Positions 26,490 to 36,155 of a stretch of DNA of 64,000 bases are shown here, in pieces (the first letter of the stretch is position 1; every line of letters starts with the position of its first letter). The notes below the pieces were generated by a model, which was not told the origin of the DNA, made no database searches, and saw only the letters and a list, made by a program, of their open reading frames with translations. Source of the DNA: Vibrio tritonius (GTDB taxonomy: Bacteria > Pseudomonadota > Gammaproteobacteria > Enterobacterales > Vibrionaceae); contig NZ_AP014636.1 in NCBI RefSeq assembly GCF_001547935.1, positions 1,364,001-1,428,000 on the forward strand, in the 5' to 3' direction. Position numbers and translations under genes: made by a program.

Positions 26490-26657
26490 ACAATCTCCCC
26501 CTCTTTGCAGTGTAATCGCCAAGAAGTGAGGAGAAATGATGTACTTAACAGAATATTGTTAGGCTAGGTAAGCAATGTAAATAATTTTAGCCCAAGTCAC
26601 TAAAACAGACTTTTCGTGCTGCCCCTCTCGCACGATAACGTGACATAAGCAAATACA

Positions 26658-27188
26658 CTACCCCAAAAGAGACTTACCGATAGGTTGCTCTAACCAAATG
26701 TGCGCATCGGTTTGTACCACGCCACTTTTTTGTACTACGGCTTGAATAAAGTCAGCACAAGATGGATAAAGAAGATTGGTTTTGACCACGACATCAGAAA
26801 CTAGCACCTCATTATTCTCTTTGGTGACTAACGCGGCGGCAACAGGGACACTATCGGCAAACCCCAAGTAAAGCGAGCATGGTTCGGAATAGATAATTTG
26901 TGTAAAAAATTCTACTAGATCACTTTGCGCCGACTCATCTTGCACAAGAGTCGATTGCAACACCGCAAACATCACCGTCAGACGGTGAAAGTCTACTAAA
27001 AATACGCCTTCTAGCTGGCCATCAGTGACAGCGTCACCAAGCGTCAATGACACGACTTCTCGATCGGCGAGTAGCGCTTGATAACAATCGCGTCCACGCA
27101 GGCTTTCTACCGTAGGAAATTTAACGTCGACTTGTTGCCATAGCCAACTATTTTTCACTTGGAATACTCTAGGGGTTACTTGAGTCAT
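26658..27188 (-). CDS. Hypothetical protein, possibly degenerate GNAT fold
   Basis: A 176-residue soluble protein. The middle section, YLGFADSVPVAAALVTKENN, resembles strands beta-4/beta-5 of GNAT acetyltransferases, but the acetyl-CoA loop (R/Q-x-x-G-x-G/A) is not visible. I do not recognise the family and the fold remark is a guess. It stands alone between the HAD gene and creA. The start is ATG at 27188. Confidence 0.65.
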   Translation of the reverse strand: MTQVTPRVFQVKNSWLWQQVDVKFPTVESLRGRDCYQALLADREVVSLTLGDAVTDGQLEGVFLVDFHRLTVMFAVLQSTLVQDESAQSDLVEFFTQIIYSEPCSLYLGFADSVPVAAALVTKENNEVLVSDVVVKTNLLYPSCADFIQAVVQKSGVVQTDAHIWLEQPIGKSLLG

Positions 27189-27351
27189 AGTATTGCTTCA
27201 TTTCGAGCGAGGTGTTACTTCACTATCAAACCATTCGACAAATAACACTGCCGTCATGATGATTAGGAATCACACCTCGTAATTATTATGGGTATTGAAG
27301 GATACCCTCGTGATATGAGGATACTGTTCATATCTAGTTGTCACAAGTGGT

Positions 27352-27386
27352 TTATCCCATGTGACCTTAAGATGCAGGTTCAAGCG
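27352..27386. repeat. Degenerate left end of TATACCC-type dispersed repeat
   Basis: TATCCCATGTGACCTTAAG and following GATGCAGGTTCAAGCG align with the left end of the 29664 copy with several mismatches. Confidence 0.45.
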
Positions 27387-27469
27387 GAACAGTGACAATA
27401 TCCACGGGATAATTTTGGCGCACTGAAATTGAGCTGCTATGATGAAGCATCAGTTATCACGGAATAAGA

Positions 27470-27946
27470 ATGATGTTAAAAAGAACACTTAGCGTTGCTT
27501 TGCTTGGCCTGTTGCTTAGCGGTTGTGACAATTCGGAAGTCGGCGATGTAAGTTTAGGCATTTTCACCACCAAAGATATTAAAATCAATACACTAACCGA
27601 CCCTGACGTTCCCGGGGTAACTTGCCATGTCGCCAGTATTGAAGCTAATCTCAGCTTGTCTGATCCTTCAGACTCTTCCATTGCCTGTCGTCAAACTGGT
27701 GAGATTACTCCAGAAATGATTGCGAACGTCGATAAATCTGAATCTGGTGAAATCGTATTTAAAAAATCAAAAAGTATTTTCTTTAAGTCGATGAAAATTC
27801 GCCGTATTTTTGATGTAAAAAACCAAACACTTATGTACATATCTTACTCAACAAAAGAGACGTCGGGCAGCTTTAAACACAGCCTATCGACAGTACCACT
27901 CTGGGGTACTAAAGCTTACAATGTGTACACTGGTGAGACGAAATAG
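27470..27946 (+). CDS. creA: CreA-family lipoprotein
   Basis: 158 residues beginning with a lipoprotein signal: LLGLLLSGC with Cys19 as the lipid anchor. The body, with VGDVSLGIFTTKDIKI, DPDVPGVTCHVA and SIACRQTGEI, is the CreA family. Its function is unknown despite conservation across proteobacteria. Members are usually about 150 residues, as here. It is monocistronic in this window. Confidence 0.85.
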   Translation: MMLKRTLSVALLGLLLSGCDNSEVGDVSLGIFTTKDIKINTLTDPDVPGVTCHVASIEANLSLSDPSDSSIACRQTGEITPEMIANVDKSESGEIVFKKSKSIFFKSMKIRRIFDVKNQTLMYISYSTKETSGSFKHSLSTVPLWGTKAYNVYTGETK

Positions 27947-28133
27947 CGTTATCCATCACCAACATTAAGAACACCCAGCACAAAGGTTGCGATAAAGAGG
28001 TTGTCCGGTAAGATGGTACACCCTCTTTTATTGCAAGCTCTTCCCTGTCCTTTGGAAATCCCCTTAATAAAAGTGCAACTTCGCTGAAAATTTTGTGATA
28101 TTATCCGCGAAAATTTTTAACCGCATTCGCAAC

Positions 28134-29438
28134 ATGAAGTTTCCCGGACAACGCAAATCTAAACACTATTTCCCGACACAAAATCGAGATCCACTCCTTA
28201 AGCAAATGCAGCAGACGCAAGCGCTTTATAATCCAACCATCATAGGGATTGGACAAACCATCGTGGACATCGAAGCTCGTGTCGACTCTGAGTTTTTGGA
28301 AAAATACCAACTCAGTAAAGGTCACTCTCTCGTACTTGAGGAATCGAAAGCAGATGCGCTGTATGCAGAGTTGGTCGAACGAGATCTTATCACTCACCAA
28401 TATCCGGGTGACACCATTGGCAACACCTTACACAACTATTCTGTGTTAGCTGACAGTAAGTCTGTATTGCTCGGTGTAATGTCAAAGAATATCGAAGTGG
28501 GGTCTTATGCGTATCGCTATCTCTGCTTAACGTCTTCGCGCGTCAATATGAACTATCTGCAAACGGTAGATGGGCCAATTGGCCGCTGTTATACCCTTAT
28601 TTCAGAAGATGGCGAACGTACCTTTGCAATCAACGAAGGTCAGATGAATCAATTGCACCCAGAGAGCATTCCCGAGTCTATCTTCGAAAAAGCGTCTGCA
28701 CTGGTGATTTCATCTTACTTAATGCGTGGTAAACCTACCGATCCTATGCCAAGCGCCGTTCAACGCGCTGTGAACCTTGCCAAAGAATACAATGTGCCTG
28801 TTGTATTAACACTGGGCACAAAATACGTCATTGAAGGTCGTGCTGAGTGGTGGCAAGAATACCTAAAAGACAACGTATCTGTCTTGGCTATGAATGAAGA
28901 TGAAGGTTTGGCTTTAACAGGCCATGCAGATCCATTAGTGGCCGCAGACAAAGCTCTAGATTGGGTTGATTTGGTACTCTGTACAGCCGGACCTATCGGT
29001 CTGTATATGGCTGGCTATGTAGACGAAGATGCTAAGCGAGAAACCGAATCACCATTACTGCCTGGTAACATACCTGAATTCAATAAATTTGAATTTAGCC
29101 GCGCAATGCGCAAACAGGTGTGTGCTGAACCCAAAAAAGTGTACTCACACATTGGCCCGTACTTAGGTGGCCCGTTAAAAATCAAAAATACCAATGGCGC
29201 TGGTGATGGTGCACTATCGGCACTCCTACACGATATGGCAGCCAACAGCTATCACGCAAAGAACGTACCTAATTCGGCTAAACATCAACACCCATTTTTG
29301 ACCTACTCGTCATTATCACAGGTGTGTCGTTATGCAAACCGAGTGAGCTATGAAGTTCTTACTCAGCACTCACCTCGTCTTTCGAAAGCGCTGCCAGAGC
29401 GTGAAGATAGCCTTGAAGAAGCCTATTGGGACCGATAA
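28134..29438 (+). CDS. gsk: Inosine-guanosine kinase
   Basis: A PfkB-family kinase that phosphorylates inosine and guanosine in purine salvage. I chose the ATG at 28134, giving MKFPGQRKSKHYFP and 434 residues, the same length as the E. coli enzyme. An upstream in-frame start at 28095 would add 13 residues. The C-terminal PfkB signature NTNGAGDGALSALLHD carries the catalytic Asp. The N-terminal substrate region IIGIGQTIVDIEARV is also typical. Confidence 0.93.
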   Translation: MKFPGQRKSKHYFPTQNRDPLLKQMQQTQALYNPTIIGIGQTIVDIEARVDSEFLEKYQLSKGHSLVLEESKADALYAELVERDLITHQYPGDTIGNTLHNYSVLADSKSVLLGVMSKNIEVGSYAYRYLCLTSSRVNMNYLQTVDGPIGRCYTLISEDGERTFAINEGQMNQLHPESIPESIFEKASALVISSYLMRGKPTDPMPSAVQRAVNLAKEYNVPVVLTLGTKYVIEGRAEWWQEYLKDNVSVLAMNEDEGLALTGHADPLVAADKALDWVDLVLCTAGPIGLYMAGYVDEDAKRETESPLLPGNIPEFNKFEFSRAMRKQVCAEPKKVYSHIGPYLGGPLKIKNTNGAGDGALSALLHDMAANSYHAKNVPNSAKHQHPFLTYSSLSQVCRYANRVSYEVLTQHSPRLSKALPEREDSLEEAYWDR

Positions 29439-29444
29439 TTTTGT

Positions 29445-29469
29445 AGAGCAGCCTTAGCTGCTCTTTTTT
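29445..29469 (+). terminator. Rho-independent terminator after gsk
   Basis: AGAGCAGC, loop CTTA, GCTGCTCT, then TTTTT. Perfect 8-bp stem. Confidence 0.9.
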
Positions 29470-29663
29470 ATGATTGATTTATCACATAGAATGACGCCTA
29501 AGCTCTTTCTACATAATGCCTAACTAGGCAAACGTTGTCGTCAATATGCACCCAAATAACAGTGCAACCCACACTAATGAGATCAACTCGATAAATATCG
29601 TCATTGACTCTGTTTTTGTAATTATGCACCATAGGTTGGCTGTTTTATTAACAATATTGCTAT

Positions 29664-29929
29664 TATACCCAAGTAACCTCAAGATGCGGTTTCAGCGAGA
29701 ATGTATTCGCTTATAGGCAAGGCACCGATTTGAATACATAGTGATTCTACGTAGAAAATCGGTAACGCAGCATAGGAGCGAATACAACTCGCCCCTTGGG
29801 AGCTCATCAACAAGCCCATTTCTGCGCCCAATGACGTTGAAAGGGAATAACCATTCCTTCCGTCATTGAGCTTGACCTGTGCTCGTTGATGAAGCTCTGA
29901 AGTCTGCATCTTGAGGTCATTTGGGTATA
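29664..29929. repeat. Full-length TATACCC-type dispersed repeat (266 bp)
   Basis: The longest copy in the window. It starts TATACCCAAGTAACCTCAAG and ends TTGAGGTCATTTGGGTATA, so the ends are inverted repeats of about 24 bp. The interior carries no real gene; the short reverse ORF inside is an artefact of the repeat. The size, the inverted ends and the many truncated copies fit a MITE-like element, but no transposase for it is seen here. Confidence 0.75.
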
Positions 29930-30087
29930 CAAGGGAGCTGTTTATGTTGCCTAATCCTGATAAATACCCTTAGTGGGTAATCAAATTAGATTAATCACTC
30001 TACTATACTGTGATATGCTAATCTTATTGACAAACCTGATGATAGAAGAAACGTTTTTATATTCCCTAATGATGAGTAATTAAGTAG

Positions 30088-31824
30088 TTGAACGTATCAG
30101 TGAATAATGACGAGAGTGATCTAAAATACGAGCTAGCTGATGTGACCCATTATCAGCGCTTAGTGCAATTTTTGGATATTGTTTCTGAAGGGTTATTCCA
30201 CATGGACAATAGCCAAACAATTACACTGTATACCCCTGAATTCTACTCTCAGTTTGGTATCAATAGTTCAACGATTACACTCGACGATTGGTTCAATCTG
30301 ATCCACCCACTGGATCGTGAGCCACTGCGCCAAAGAATCAAACATCACATGTTGATTTCTGAATCTCAAGATACCCATCGTAAAAATGAGTTTCGGATGC
30401 GTAAAACTAATGGTCAATACACTTGGGTGGAAGCGAGCGTTATTTCCAAATCAAATCATTGCGATGGTTTCTATATTGGTCGTCACCGCGATATTTCTGA
30501 TCAAAAACTGATGGAGTCTTACCTACGTCAGGCTGCTTTCTACGACAATGCGTCAGGCATGTCTAACCGAGTCAAATTGATTACAGATATTGAGCTAGCT
30601 CAGAAAGAAGCTGTTCATACAACCTTAATCTACTTTCAAATTGAGGACATTCGCTCTTATCTCAACCAGTATGGTGTGGAAGTCGCACAGCATTTGATTC
30701 ATCACTTGATGTCAGCCGTACAAGCGATTCCTAATCACCTGACTGAATGCTATCGCGTCAGATCAGACGATTTTGCCGTGCTTCTTTCAGGAGAATTCAG
30801 TCAAGATGAACTGATGACCATGTGTTGTAATATTTACTCTAAATACTTAAGTTCTATGAAGGAAGACGGGCATCTATACGGTGACCACATGAGTATTGGT
30901 GTTTATCCGAACTTCAGTGAAGATGTTAATGCAGAGCAAATCATCAATATTGCGTCACGCACATGCCAATTTGCTTCAGAGCAGAACAAATCGAAAGTCG
31001 AGATTTACAGCGGCAAAACAGGATACAAAGTAGACCGTTTTTTCTTTATTGAGCGCGGTCTAAAAGAAGCGCTCAATCGCCGCTCACTCAATGTCAAATT
31101 CCAACCGATCGTCAAATCAGAAACTGGAGCTGTTGCAAGTTTTGAAGCGCTTGTTCGTTGGCGCACCCAAGAATTTGGTGAAATATACCCAGATGAATTT
31201 ATTCCCGTTGCCGAGAAAAAAGGGCTCATTGGGGAATTGGGTTACCAAGTTTTCGCCAAAGCGTGTGAATTCATTAGTCAATACAACATCAACAACCAAG
31301 TGACGACACGAGTTAACGTGAATGTGTCCGTATTGCAACTGCTTGATCGCTCTTTCCCAGAGCAAATTAAAGCCATTGCAGACGAAGCAGGCATTCCCTC
31401 CCACTCTATCGTGTTGGAGTTGACCGAAACCGTTATTCTCGATGGCAATAAAAATGCACTGCAACAATTACGCTGCCTTAGCGATATGGGATTTCAGCTT
31501 GCATTAGATGATTTTGGTACAGGTTTTAGTTCAATCAATAGCTTCTTTGATTTGCCTATTAATCAAATAAAGATCGACCGTACTATGGCGTGTAAAACCA
31601 TGGAAAATGATGATTTGAACAATTATTTGGAGTTCATCATTCGCATGTGCCAGCAAAAATCGATTGCTGTCGTTATCGAAGGTATCGAAAACAGCGAAAT
31701 GTATAAGAAGTTTCAACGTATGGGGGCGTCATACTTACAAGGCTACTGGCTTTCTAAACCGCTTTCCCTCGCTAGTGCAAGCCATTACACACTCTCAAGT
31801 GATAGCCCAAACACAACAATATAA
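30088..31824 (+). CDS. PAS-GGDEF(degenerate)-EAL protein, probable c-di-GMP phosphodiesterase
   Basis: About 578 residues, cytoplasmic. The N-terminal PAS domain (about 20-145) ends in YIGRHRDISDQK. A GGDEF-fold domain follows, whose active site reads RSDDF, so it cannot make c-di-GMP but may bind GTP. The C-terminal EAL domain keeps FEALVRW, NVSVLQL, ELTET, LDDFGTGFSS, IKIDR, IEGIE and LQGYWLSKP, so hydrolysis is expected. The start is uncertain: TTG at 30088 or GTG at 30100. The diguanylate cyclase gene follows after 84 nt. Confidence 0.85.
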   Translation: MNVSVNNDESDLKYELADVTHYQRLVQFLDIVSEGLFHMDNSQTITLYTPEFYSQFGINSSTITLDDWFNLIHPLDREPLRQRIKHHMLISESQDTHRKNEFRMRKTNGQYTWVEASVISKSNHCDGFYIGRHRDISDQKLMESYLRQAAFYDNASGMSNRVKLITDIELAQKEAVHTTLIYFQIEDIRSYLNQYGVEVAQHLIHHLMSAVQAIPNHLTECYRVRSDDFAVLLSGEFSQDELMTMCCNIYSKYLSSMKEDGHLYGDHMSIGVYPNFSEDVNAEQIINIASRTCQFASEQNKSKVEIYSGKTGYKVDRFFFIERGLKEALNRRSLNVKFQPIVKSETGAVASFEALVRWRTQEFGEIYPDEFIPVAEKKGLIGELGYQVFAKACEFISQYNINNQVTTRVNVNVSVLQLLDRSFPEQIKAIADEAGIPSHSIVLELTETVILDGNKNALQQLRCLSDMGFQLALDDFGTGFSSINSFFDLPINQIKIDRTMACKTMENDDLNNYLEFIIRMCQQKSIAVVIEGIENSEMYKKFQRMGASYLQGYWLSKPLSLASASHYTLSSDSPNTTI

Positions 31825-31908
31825 ATTTCATCAAATATTCATAAAGTTACCCTCTTAATTAAAAACAAATCTCAATAGAATCGATGAGACATAAGGAAGT
31901 GTTTCATC

Positions 31909-33222
31909 ATGATTCTTAATCAACCCTACATCACTAATACACCAGAGTTATCTTCATCATCATTGGAGTTAAAGTGCCTTTTCTTGGCGTTATGTATTGT
32001 GTTTTTAGTCAATACTCCAATGAGCTATATTAAGTCAGGACGAGAAGATGCGTTTGCTAAACAATTAATAGTGTTAGAGCACACCTACCTTATCCATGAC
32101 AAAATATTGAGGCTACTATCATCGATAAGTAAAACCGACATCGCGCAGTCATATCAAAAAAATCCGAAACCTTTTAATGAGTTACGCGAATCATTTCTAG
32201 CATCCCAAGACCTTATTCAGAATATTGCCATACATCTTGTCGATAAACCTTCGGCAAAAACAACCAAAAAACCAATCAACAGCGCTTCTCCATACCAGCG
32301 GTGGAACCCGAACTATCCAACGCATAACTACCCTATTTATCACGATAAGCAGCAAATAGGTTCTCTATCGATAACGCTCAACTTATCTAAATTTGCCAAT
32401 TATCAAGCACCTAACACCCTTGTATTAGACGATCAAAGCAATGCGGTAATGAGCACCTTTGGCCCTGTTACGCAAGGAAAACCGTTTGTTTCACTCTATC
32501 CACGCGCATGGTATGACTTACAAGCAACCCAAAGGCCGACAGGACTATTAGAATATGAAACGCGAAGCATCTCCTATCGTAAAGTTCACTTACCCGAAAA
32601 CCGAACCCTATTCTTATTGCGCGTAATTGATAATAACGAATTAGTACCACCCTATTTTTATCTCATATTGTTTCTTGGTAGTGCACTGGTAGCAATCAGT
32701 GTCTACGTATATCGTATGCGCAAAAGTCGAGCAAAACTGACTCAGATGACATACTGCGACTCTTTATCTGGCCTATATAATCGCCACTATCTCACCAAAA
32801 TAGTTGAACAAATATCAACACAACAGCATTACTGGATATGTATGTTCGATATCGACCATTTCAAACAGGTAAACGATGCCTATGGTCATGATATTGGGGA
32901 TAACGTGATAAAACATGTCTCCCACATGATGAAAAATCGAGTACGTAATACAGACTATGCATTTCGTATCGGAGGCGAAGAATTCGTGGTGATTTTAAAT
33001 GTGGAGAGTCTTGGCGATGCACTGTCTATAGTGCAACGAATCAGAAGCGATGTGGAGTATTATACAACAGGGCCTCAAGTTACTATCTCAGGAGGCCTAT
33101 GTTGTTTTGATGGACAGTGGCAGGAGTGTCTAAAGCAGGCCGATACTCTTCTTTATCAGGCAAAACAGAGAGGACGAAACCAAATTTGTTATCCTCCTTT
33201 GCCGTTGAGCCAAGCCAGTTAA
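31909..33222 (+). CDS. Membrane-bound diguanylate cyclase
   Basis: 437 residues. Membrane helices near 22-37 and 249-269 bracket a periplasmic sensor of about 210 residues that I do not recognise. The GGDEF domain has the active motif GGEEF (355-359) and the inhibitory I-site RNTD (346-349) exactly five residues before it. The enzyme should therefore synthesise c-di-GMP under product feedback. It lies directly after the PAS-EAL gene on the same strand and converges with the protease gene. Confidence 0.88.
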   Translation: MILNQPYITNTPELSSSSLELKCLFLALCIVFLVNTPMSYIKSGREDAFAKQLIVLEHTYLIHDKILRLLSSISKTDIAQSYQKNPKPFNELRESFLASQDLIQNIAIHLVDKPSAKTTKKPINSASPYQRWNPNYPTHNYPIYHDKQQIGSLSITLNLSKFANYQAPNTLVLDDQSNAVMSTFGPVTQGKPFVSLYPRAWYDLQATQRPTGLLEYETRSISYRKVHLPENRTLFLLRVIDNNELVPPYFYLILFLGSALVAISVYVYRMRKSRAKLTQMTYCDSLSGLYNRHYLTKIVEQISTQQHYWICMFDIDHFKQVNDAYGHDIGDNVIKHVSHMMKNRVRNTDYAFRIGGEEFVVILNVESLGDALSIVQRIRSDVEYYTTGPQVTISGGLCCFDGQWQECLKQADTLLYQAKQRGRNQICYPPLPLSQAS

Positions 33223-33229
33223 ACTCTGT

Positions 33230-34291
33230 TCAATTCCTACGCCACCGAGCGACCACAACAAGGAAAAGGATTCCATACCATGTCACACTTCCACCACCGG
33301 AAGATGAAGACGCTGTGGAAACATTACTCGATGAAGAACTTGAAGATGAACTCGAGCTTGAACTACTTTCTGAATAGGCTTCACGCTCTTCATCCGTAGC
33401 GGTATATTTAGCCGTCACCTCGCCATCAATCACTTCTTGAATCCAATCTTCATAATCATAAACTTCCGTAAATACCGCATCGACACCTGAGCTGCCAATG
33501 GCTGAGCCACAAGTACTAGGACCAAAACTGGTGATCCCCACCTGAACTAAGCTGCCTGTATAGTCAGTATAAATCGGGCCACCAGAGTCTCCCGAACAGA
33601 TCCCGTTGCTCAAGTTGGTGGTCGTATCGGTTTCACTGCCTTTAAAACAGAGCTGTGAATCATTGATATTCGCGAGATCACCTGAGCAAGTATCATTAGG
33701 CACATAATCCATCGAGGTTTCTAACAGTTCATCACTGACACTGCTGCTCGTTGACGTTTTGCCATGCCCGACAGCTGTAAAACTATAGTCATTGTCATCA
33801 TCATCGGTTCCATCACTGCCGAGTCGATAGGTATCATCATCAGGCAAGGTGCTTGAACCGGACACGTTCAATTCCGACTCAAGCTCAATGATCGCGATAT
33901 CATTGGGCCATAAGTTGGTTGATGAATATTGGTAATCATCTGGATAATAAAAGGATTTTGCCCGTACATAGGTGGCGTTACTTGGAAAATTAGATAGGTT
34001 ATCCACTTGAGCTACCACGGTATAAAGCAAGTAAGACTCGTTGGGCTCGCTATCCTCATCGGTAACACAGTGTGCGGCAGTCAGTACGTGTGAAGAGTCG
34101 AGCATAGTACCACCACAGTACATACCATAAGTATAACCAGTGATGCTTTCTCGATAATAAAAAAGATTCACAAAGGCTGGATACGTTGACACAGTGGTCG
34201 ATGTACCATTGACAATATAAGTCGATACATCAGCCGCATAAGCAGAAATGGTCGAGAGAAATAAAAGGGCGAAAAACGAAATGGATTTCAT
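33230..34291 (-). CDS. Secreted trypsin-like serine protease with GlyGly-CTERM anchor
   Basis: 353 residues. A signal peptide ends at about Ala19/20, and a short propeptide precedes the trypsin-type mature start IVNG (26-29). The catalytic triad is His74 (TAAHC), Asp131 (NDIAI) and Ser236 (GDSGGP). After the protease domain comes a serine-only linker (about 306-324), then GGGS, a hydrophobic helix and the basic end WRRN. This is the GlyGly-CTERM sorting signal processed by rhombosortase. The architecture matches the VesA/B/C-type proteases secreted by the type II system in vibrios. Confidence 0.88.
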   Translation of the reverse strand: MKSISFFALLFLSTISAYAADVSTYIVNGTSTTVSTYPAFVNLFYYRESITGYTYGMYCGGTMLDSSHVLTAAHCVTDEDSEPNESYLLYTVVAQVDNLSNFPSNATYVRAKSFYYPDDYQYSSTNLWPNDIAIIELESELNVSGSSTLPDDDTYRLGSDGTDDDDNDYSFTAVGHGKTSTSSSVSDELLETSMDYVPNDTCSGDLANINDSQLCFKGSETDTTTNLSNGICSGDSGGPIYTDYTGSLVQVGITSFGPSTCGSAIGSSGVDAVFTEVYDYEDWIQEVIDGEVTAKYTATDEEREAYSESSSSSSSSSSSSSSNVSTASSSSGGGSVTWYGILFLVVVARWRRN

Positions 34292-34371
34292 AACGAGAAC
34301 CTAGCTTTTTTATAAAAACGAGATTATCTGAATCACATAGCTGGCTTAAACCGTTTTACATCAATTTACAT

Positions 34372-34467
34372 TATACCCAAGTAACCTCAAGATGCGGTTT
34401 CAGCGAGATTGTATTCGCTTATAGGCAAGGCACCGATTTGAATACATAGTGATTCTAGGTAGAAAAT
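34372..34467. repeat. Left-end copy of the TATACCC-type dispersed repeat
   Basis: 96 bp identical to 29664-29759 except for two substitutions, in the same orientation. The rest of the element is missing. Together the two copies form direct repeats about 4.7 kb apart. Confidence 0.8.
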
Positions 34468-34556
34468 ATATGTACGCCACTGTAACGAAATCAGCCCCAA
34501 TGGGGCTGATCTATTTTTAATCAAAATACAGATTAGATGAGTAGCTGCTGTCGGCG

Positions 34557-35693
34557 CTAGCCACGATAGTAACGTTGTGGCACAAAAGGCATTTTGGTGA
34601 CTGTCATGGGAAGCTTTTTGCCTCGCACTTCTGCCAAAATTGCGGTGCCAATATCGGCATATTCAGTATCAACATACGCCATTGAAACTGGTACTCCCGC
34701 TGTAGGTCCTGCCGTACCACTAGTCACGATACCAATTCGCTCGCCTTGCGCTGAAAACAGTTCAGTGCCTTCACGAACCGGGGCTTTGGTTTCACCAACA
34801 AGACCAATACGTTTGCGATCAACCGATTTATTGGTGATTTGATCCAAAATAATGGCATCGCCTGGAAAACCACCAGCACGTTCACCATCGGCACGGCGTA
34901 CCTTGCTGATTGCCCAAAGCAAACTTGCTTCAACTGGCGTAGTGGTTGTATCAAGATCATGACCATACAAACATAAGCCACATTCGAGACGTAAAGAGTC
35001 ACGTGCTCCCAAGCCAATCCATTCCACTTCGTCAAAGGCGGTTAACTTACGCGCCAGAGCAGCAGCTTCGGCAGCGGGGACTGAGATTTCATAACCATCT
35101 TCACCGGTATAACCACTGCGGCTGACAATGCACTCTACGCCATCGATATTCACTTGCTGGATATCCATAAAAGACATGGTGCTCACAGCCGGTTGCAAAC
35201 GTGCCAAAACCTCTGCAGCTTTCGGACCTTGGAGCGCTAACAAGGCTCGGTCTTCAATCACTTCTAACGATACGTCGGCTGGGAGATGAGCTTGAATATG
35301 AGCAATATCTTGCGCTTTACACGCCGCATTGACGACCACAAATAGGTGCGAACCCAAATTCGCAACCATTAAATCGTCTAAAATGCCACCTTGCTCATTG
35401 GTAAAAAACGCATAGCGCTGCTTACCCTCAGGAAGATCAAGAATATCCACAGGAACTAATGCCTCTAACGCTTTTGCGGCATTAACACCATGCAAGCGTA
35501 ATTGCCCCATATGAGAAACATCAAATAAACCAGCGGCATCACGTGTGTGAAGGTGCTCTTTTTTAACTCCTAACGCGTATTGCACTGGCATGTCATACCC
35601 AGCAAAAGGCACCATTTTAGCCCCAGCTTCAAGATGCAAAGCATGCAGTGGCGTGTGAAGCAGTGAGTCGTGAGTTTCTGTCGCTTGAGTCAT
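34557..35693 (-). CDS. gcvT: Glycine cleavage system T protein (aminomethyltransferase)
   Basis: 378 residues. GcvT takes the aminomethyl group from lipoylated GcvH and passes the one-carbon unit to tetrahydrofolate. The N-terminus [19 protein letters not shown], the DVSHMGQ motif, the [13 protein letters not shown] block and the C-terminal [20 protein letters not shown] are typical. A GGGAG ribosome site precedes the ATG. It is not in an operon with gcvH and gcvP here; the regulator gene and a 462-nt gap lie upstream, with operator-like sites in that gap. Confidence 0.94.
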   Translation of the reverse strand: MTQATETHDSLLHTPLHALHLEAGAKMVPFAGYDMPVQYALGVKKEHLHTRDAAGLFDVSHMGQLRLHGVNAAKALEALVPVDILDLPEGKQRYAFFTNEQGGILDDLMVANLGSHLFVVVNAACKAQDIAHIQAHLPADVSLEVIEDRALLALQGPKAAEVLARLQPAVSTMSFMDIQQVNIDGVECIVSRSGYTGEDGYEISVPAAEAAALARKLTAFDEVEWIGLGARDSLRLECGLCLYGHDLDTTTTPVEASLLWAISKVRRADGERAGGFPGDAIILDQITNKSVDRKRIGLVGETKAPVREGTELFSAQGERIGIVTSGTAGPTAGVPVSMAYVDTEYADIGTAILAEVRGKKLPMTVTKMPFVPQRYYRG

Positions 35694-35814
35694 TCTTTTC
35701 TCCCTTTAATCAGACTCTTTATTTCTATCATGATAGGCCAACCGGATCGGAAAAAGCTTCTACGTATCGGTTTTCAACCTGTTGGGGCTGCATTTTGGCC
35801 ACATCGAGACTAAG

Positions 35815-35833
35815 TATACCCAAATAACCACAG
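35815..35833. repeat. End fragment of TATACCC-type dispersed repeat
   Basis: TATACCCAAATAACCACAG resembles the outer 19 nt of the repeat. The rest is absent. Confidence 0.4.
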
Positions 35834-35917
35834 TCCATTTTTGTCTTCAACCTAGCAAAAGAGAGCTGATTAACATCGCAAACTTTTAACACTTGGAGAA
35901 ATAAGACCGCCAGTTAA

Positions 35918-35933
35918 GTTTCCTATAGTAAAC
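35918..35933. promoter_or_regulatory. Operator-like site 1 of the glycine cleavage regulator
   Basis: GTTTCCTATAGTAAAC, a near-palindrome, about 225 nt upstream of the gcvT start codon. It shares the core with the sites at 36118 and 36904. Confidence 0.6.
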
Positions 35934-36117
35934 AAGAATGCTCATTTTTTCGCTTACAGACAAGCAAAATCTACCAATCATGATCACGTTTAACCGAAAG
36001 GATAAGACAAAGGTGGAATAAAACTAGAGAAAAGTGGTCAACAAAGGTACTTCATTGACCAACATAGAGAGGCCACTGATAAAATAAGTTTAAATAAACA
36101 GCAAGCAATCGATTGCT

Positions 36118-36132
36118 TTTACTATAGGAAAC
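36118..36132. promoter_or_regulatory. Operator-like site 2 of the glycine cleavage regulator
   Basis: TTTACTATAGGAAAC is the reverse complement of site 1 over its 15 nt. It lies between the regulator stop codon (36156) and gcvT. Confidence 0.55.
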
Positions 36133-36155
36133 TAAAAAATGCAGAAATTAGAAGG

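Noticed and set aside
29679..29909. Reverse-strand open frame of 76 codons
   Set aside because: It lies wholly inside the dispersed repeat and has a near copy at 58234-58479; it is a repeat artefact, not a gene.
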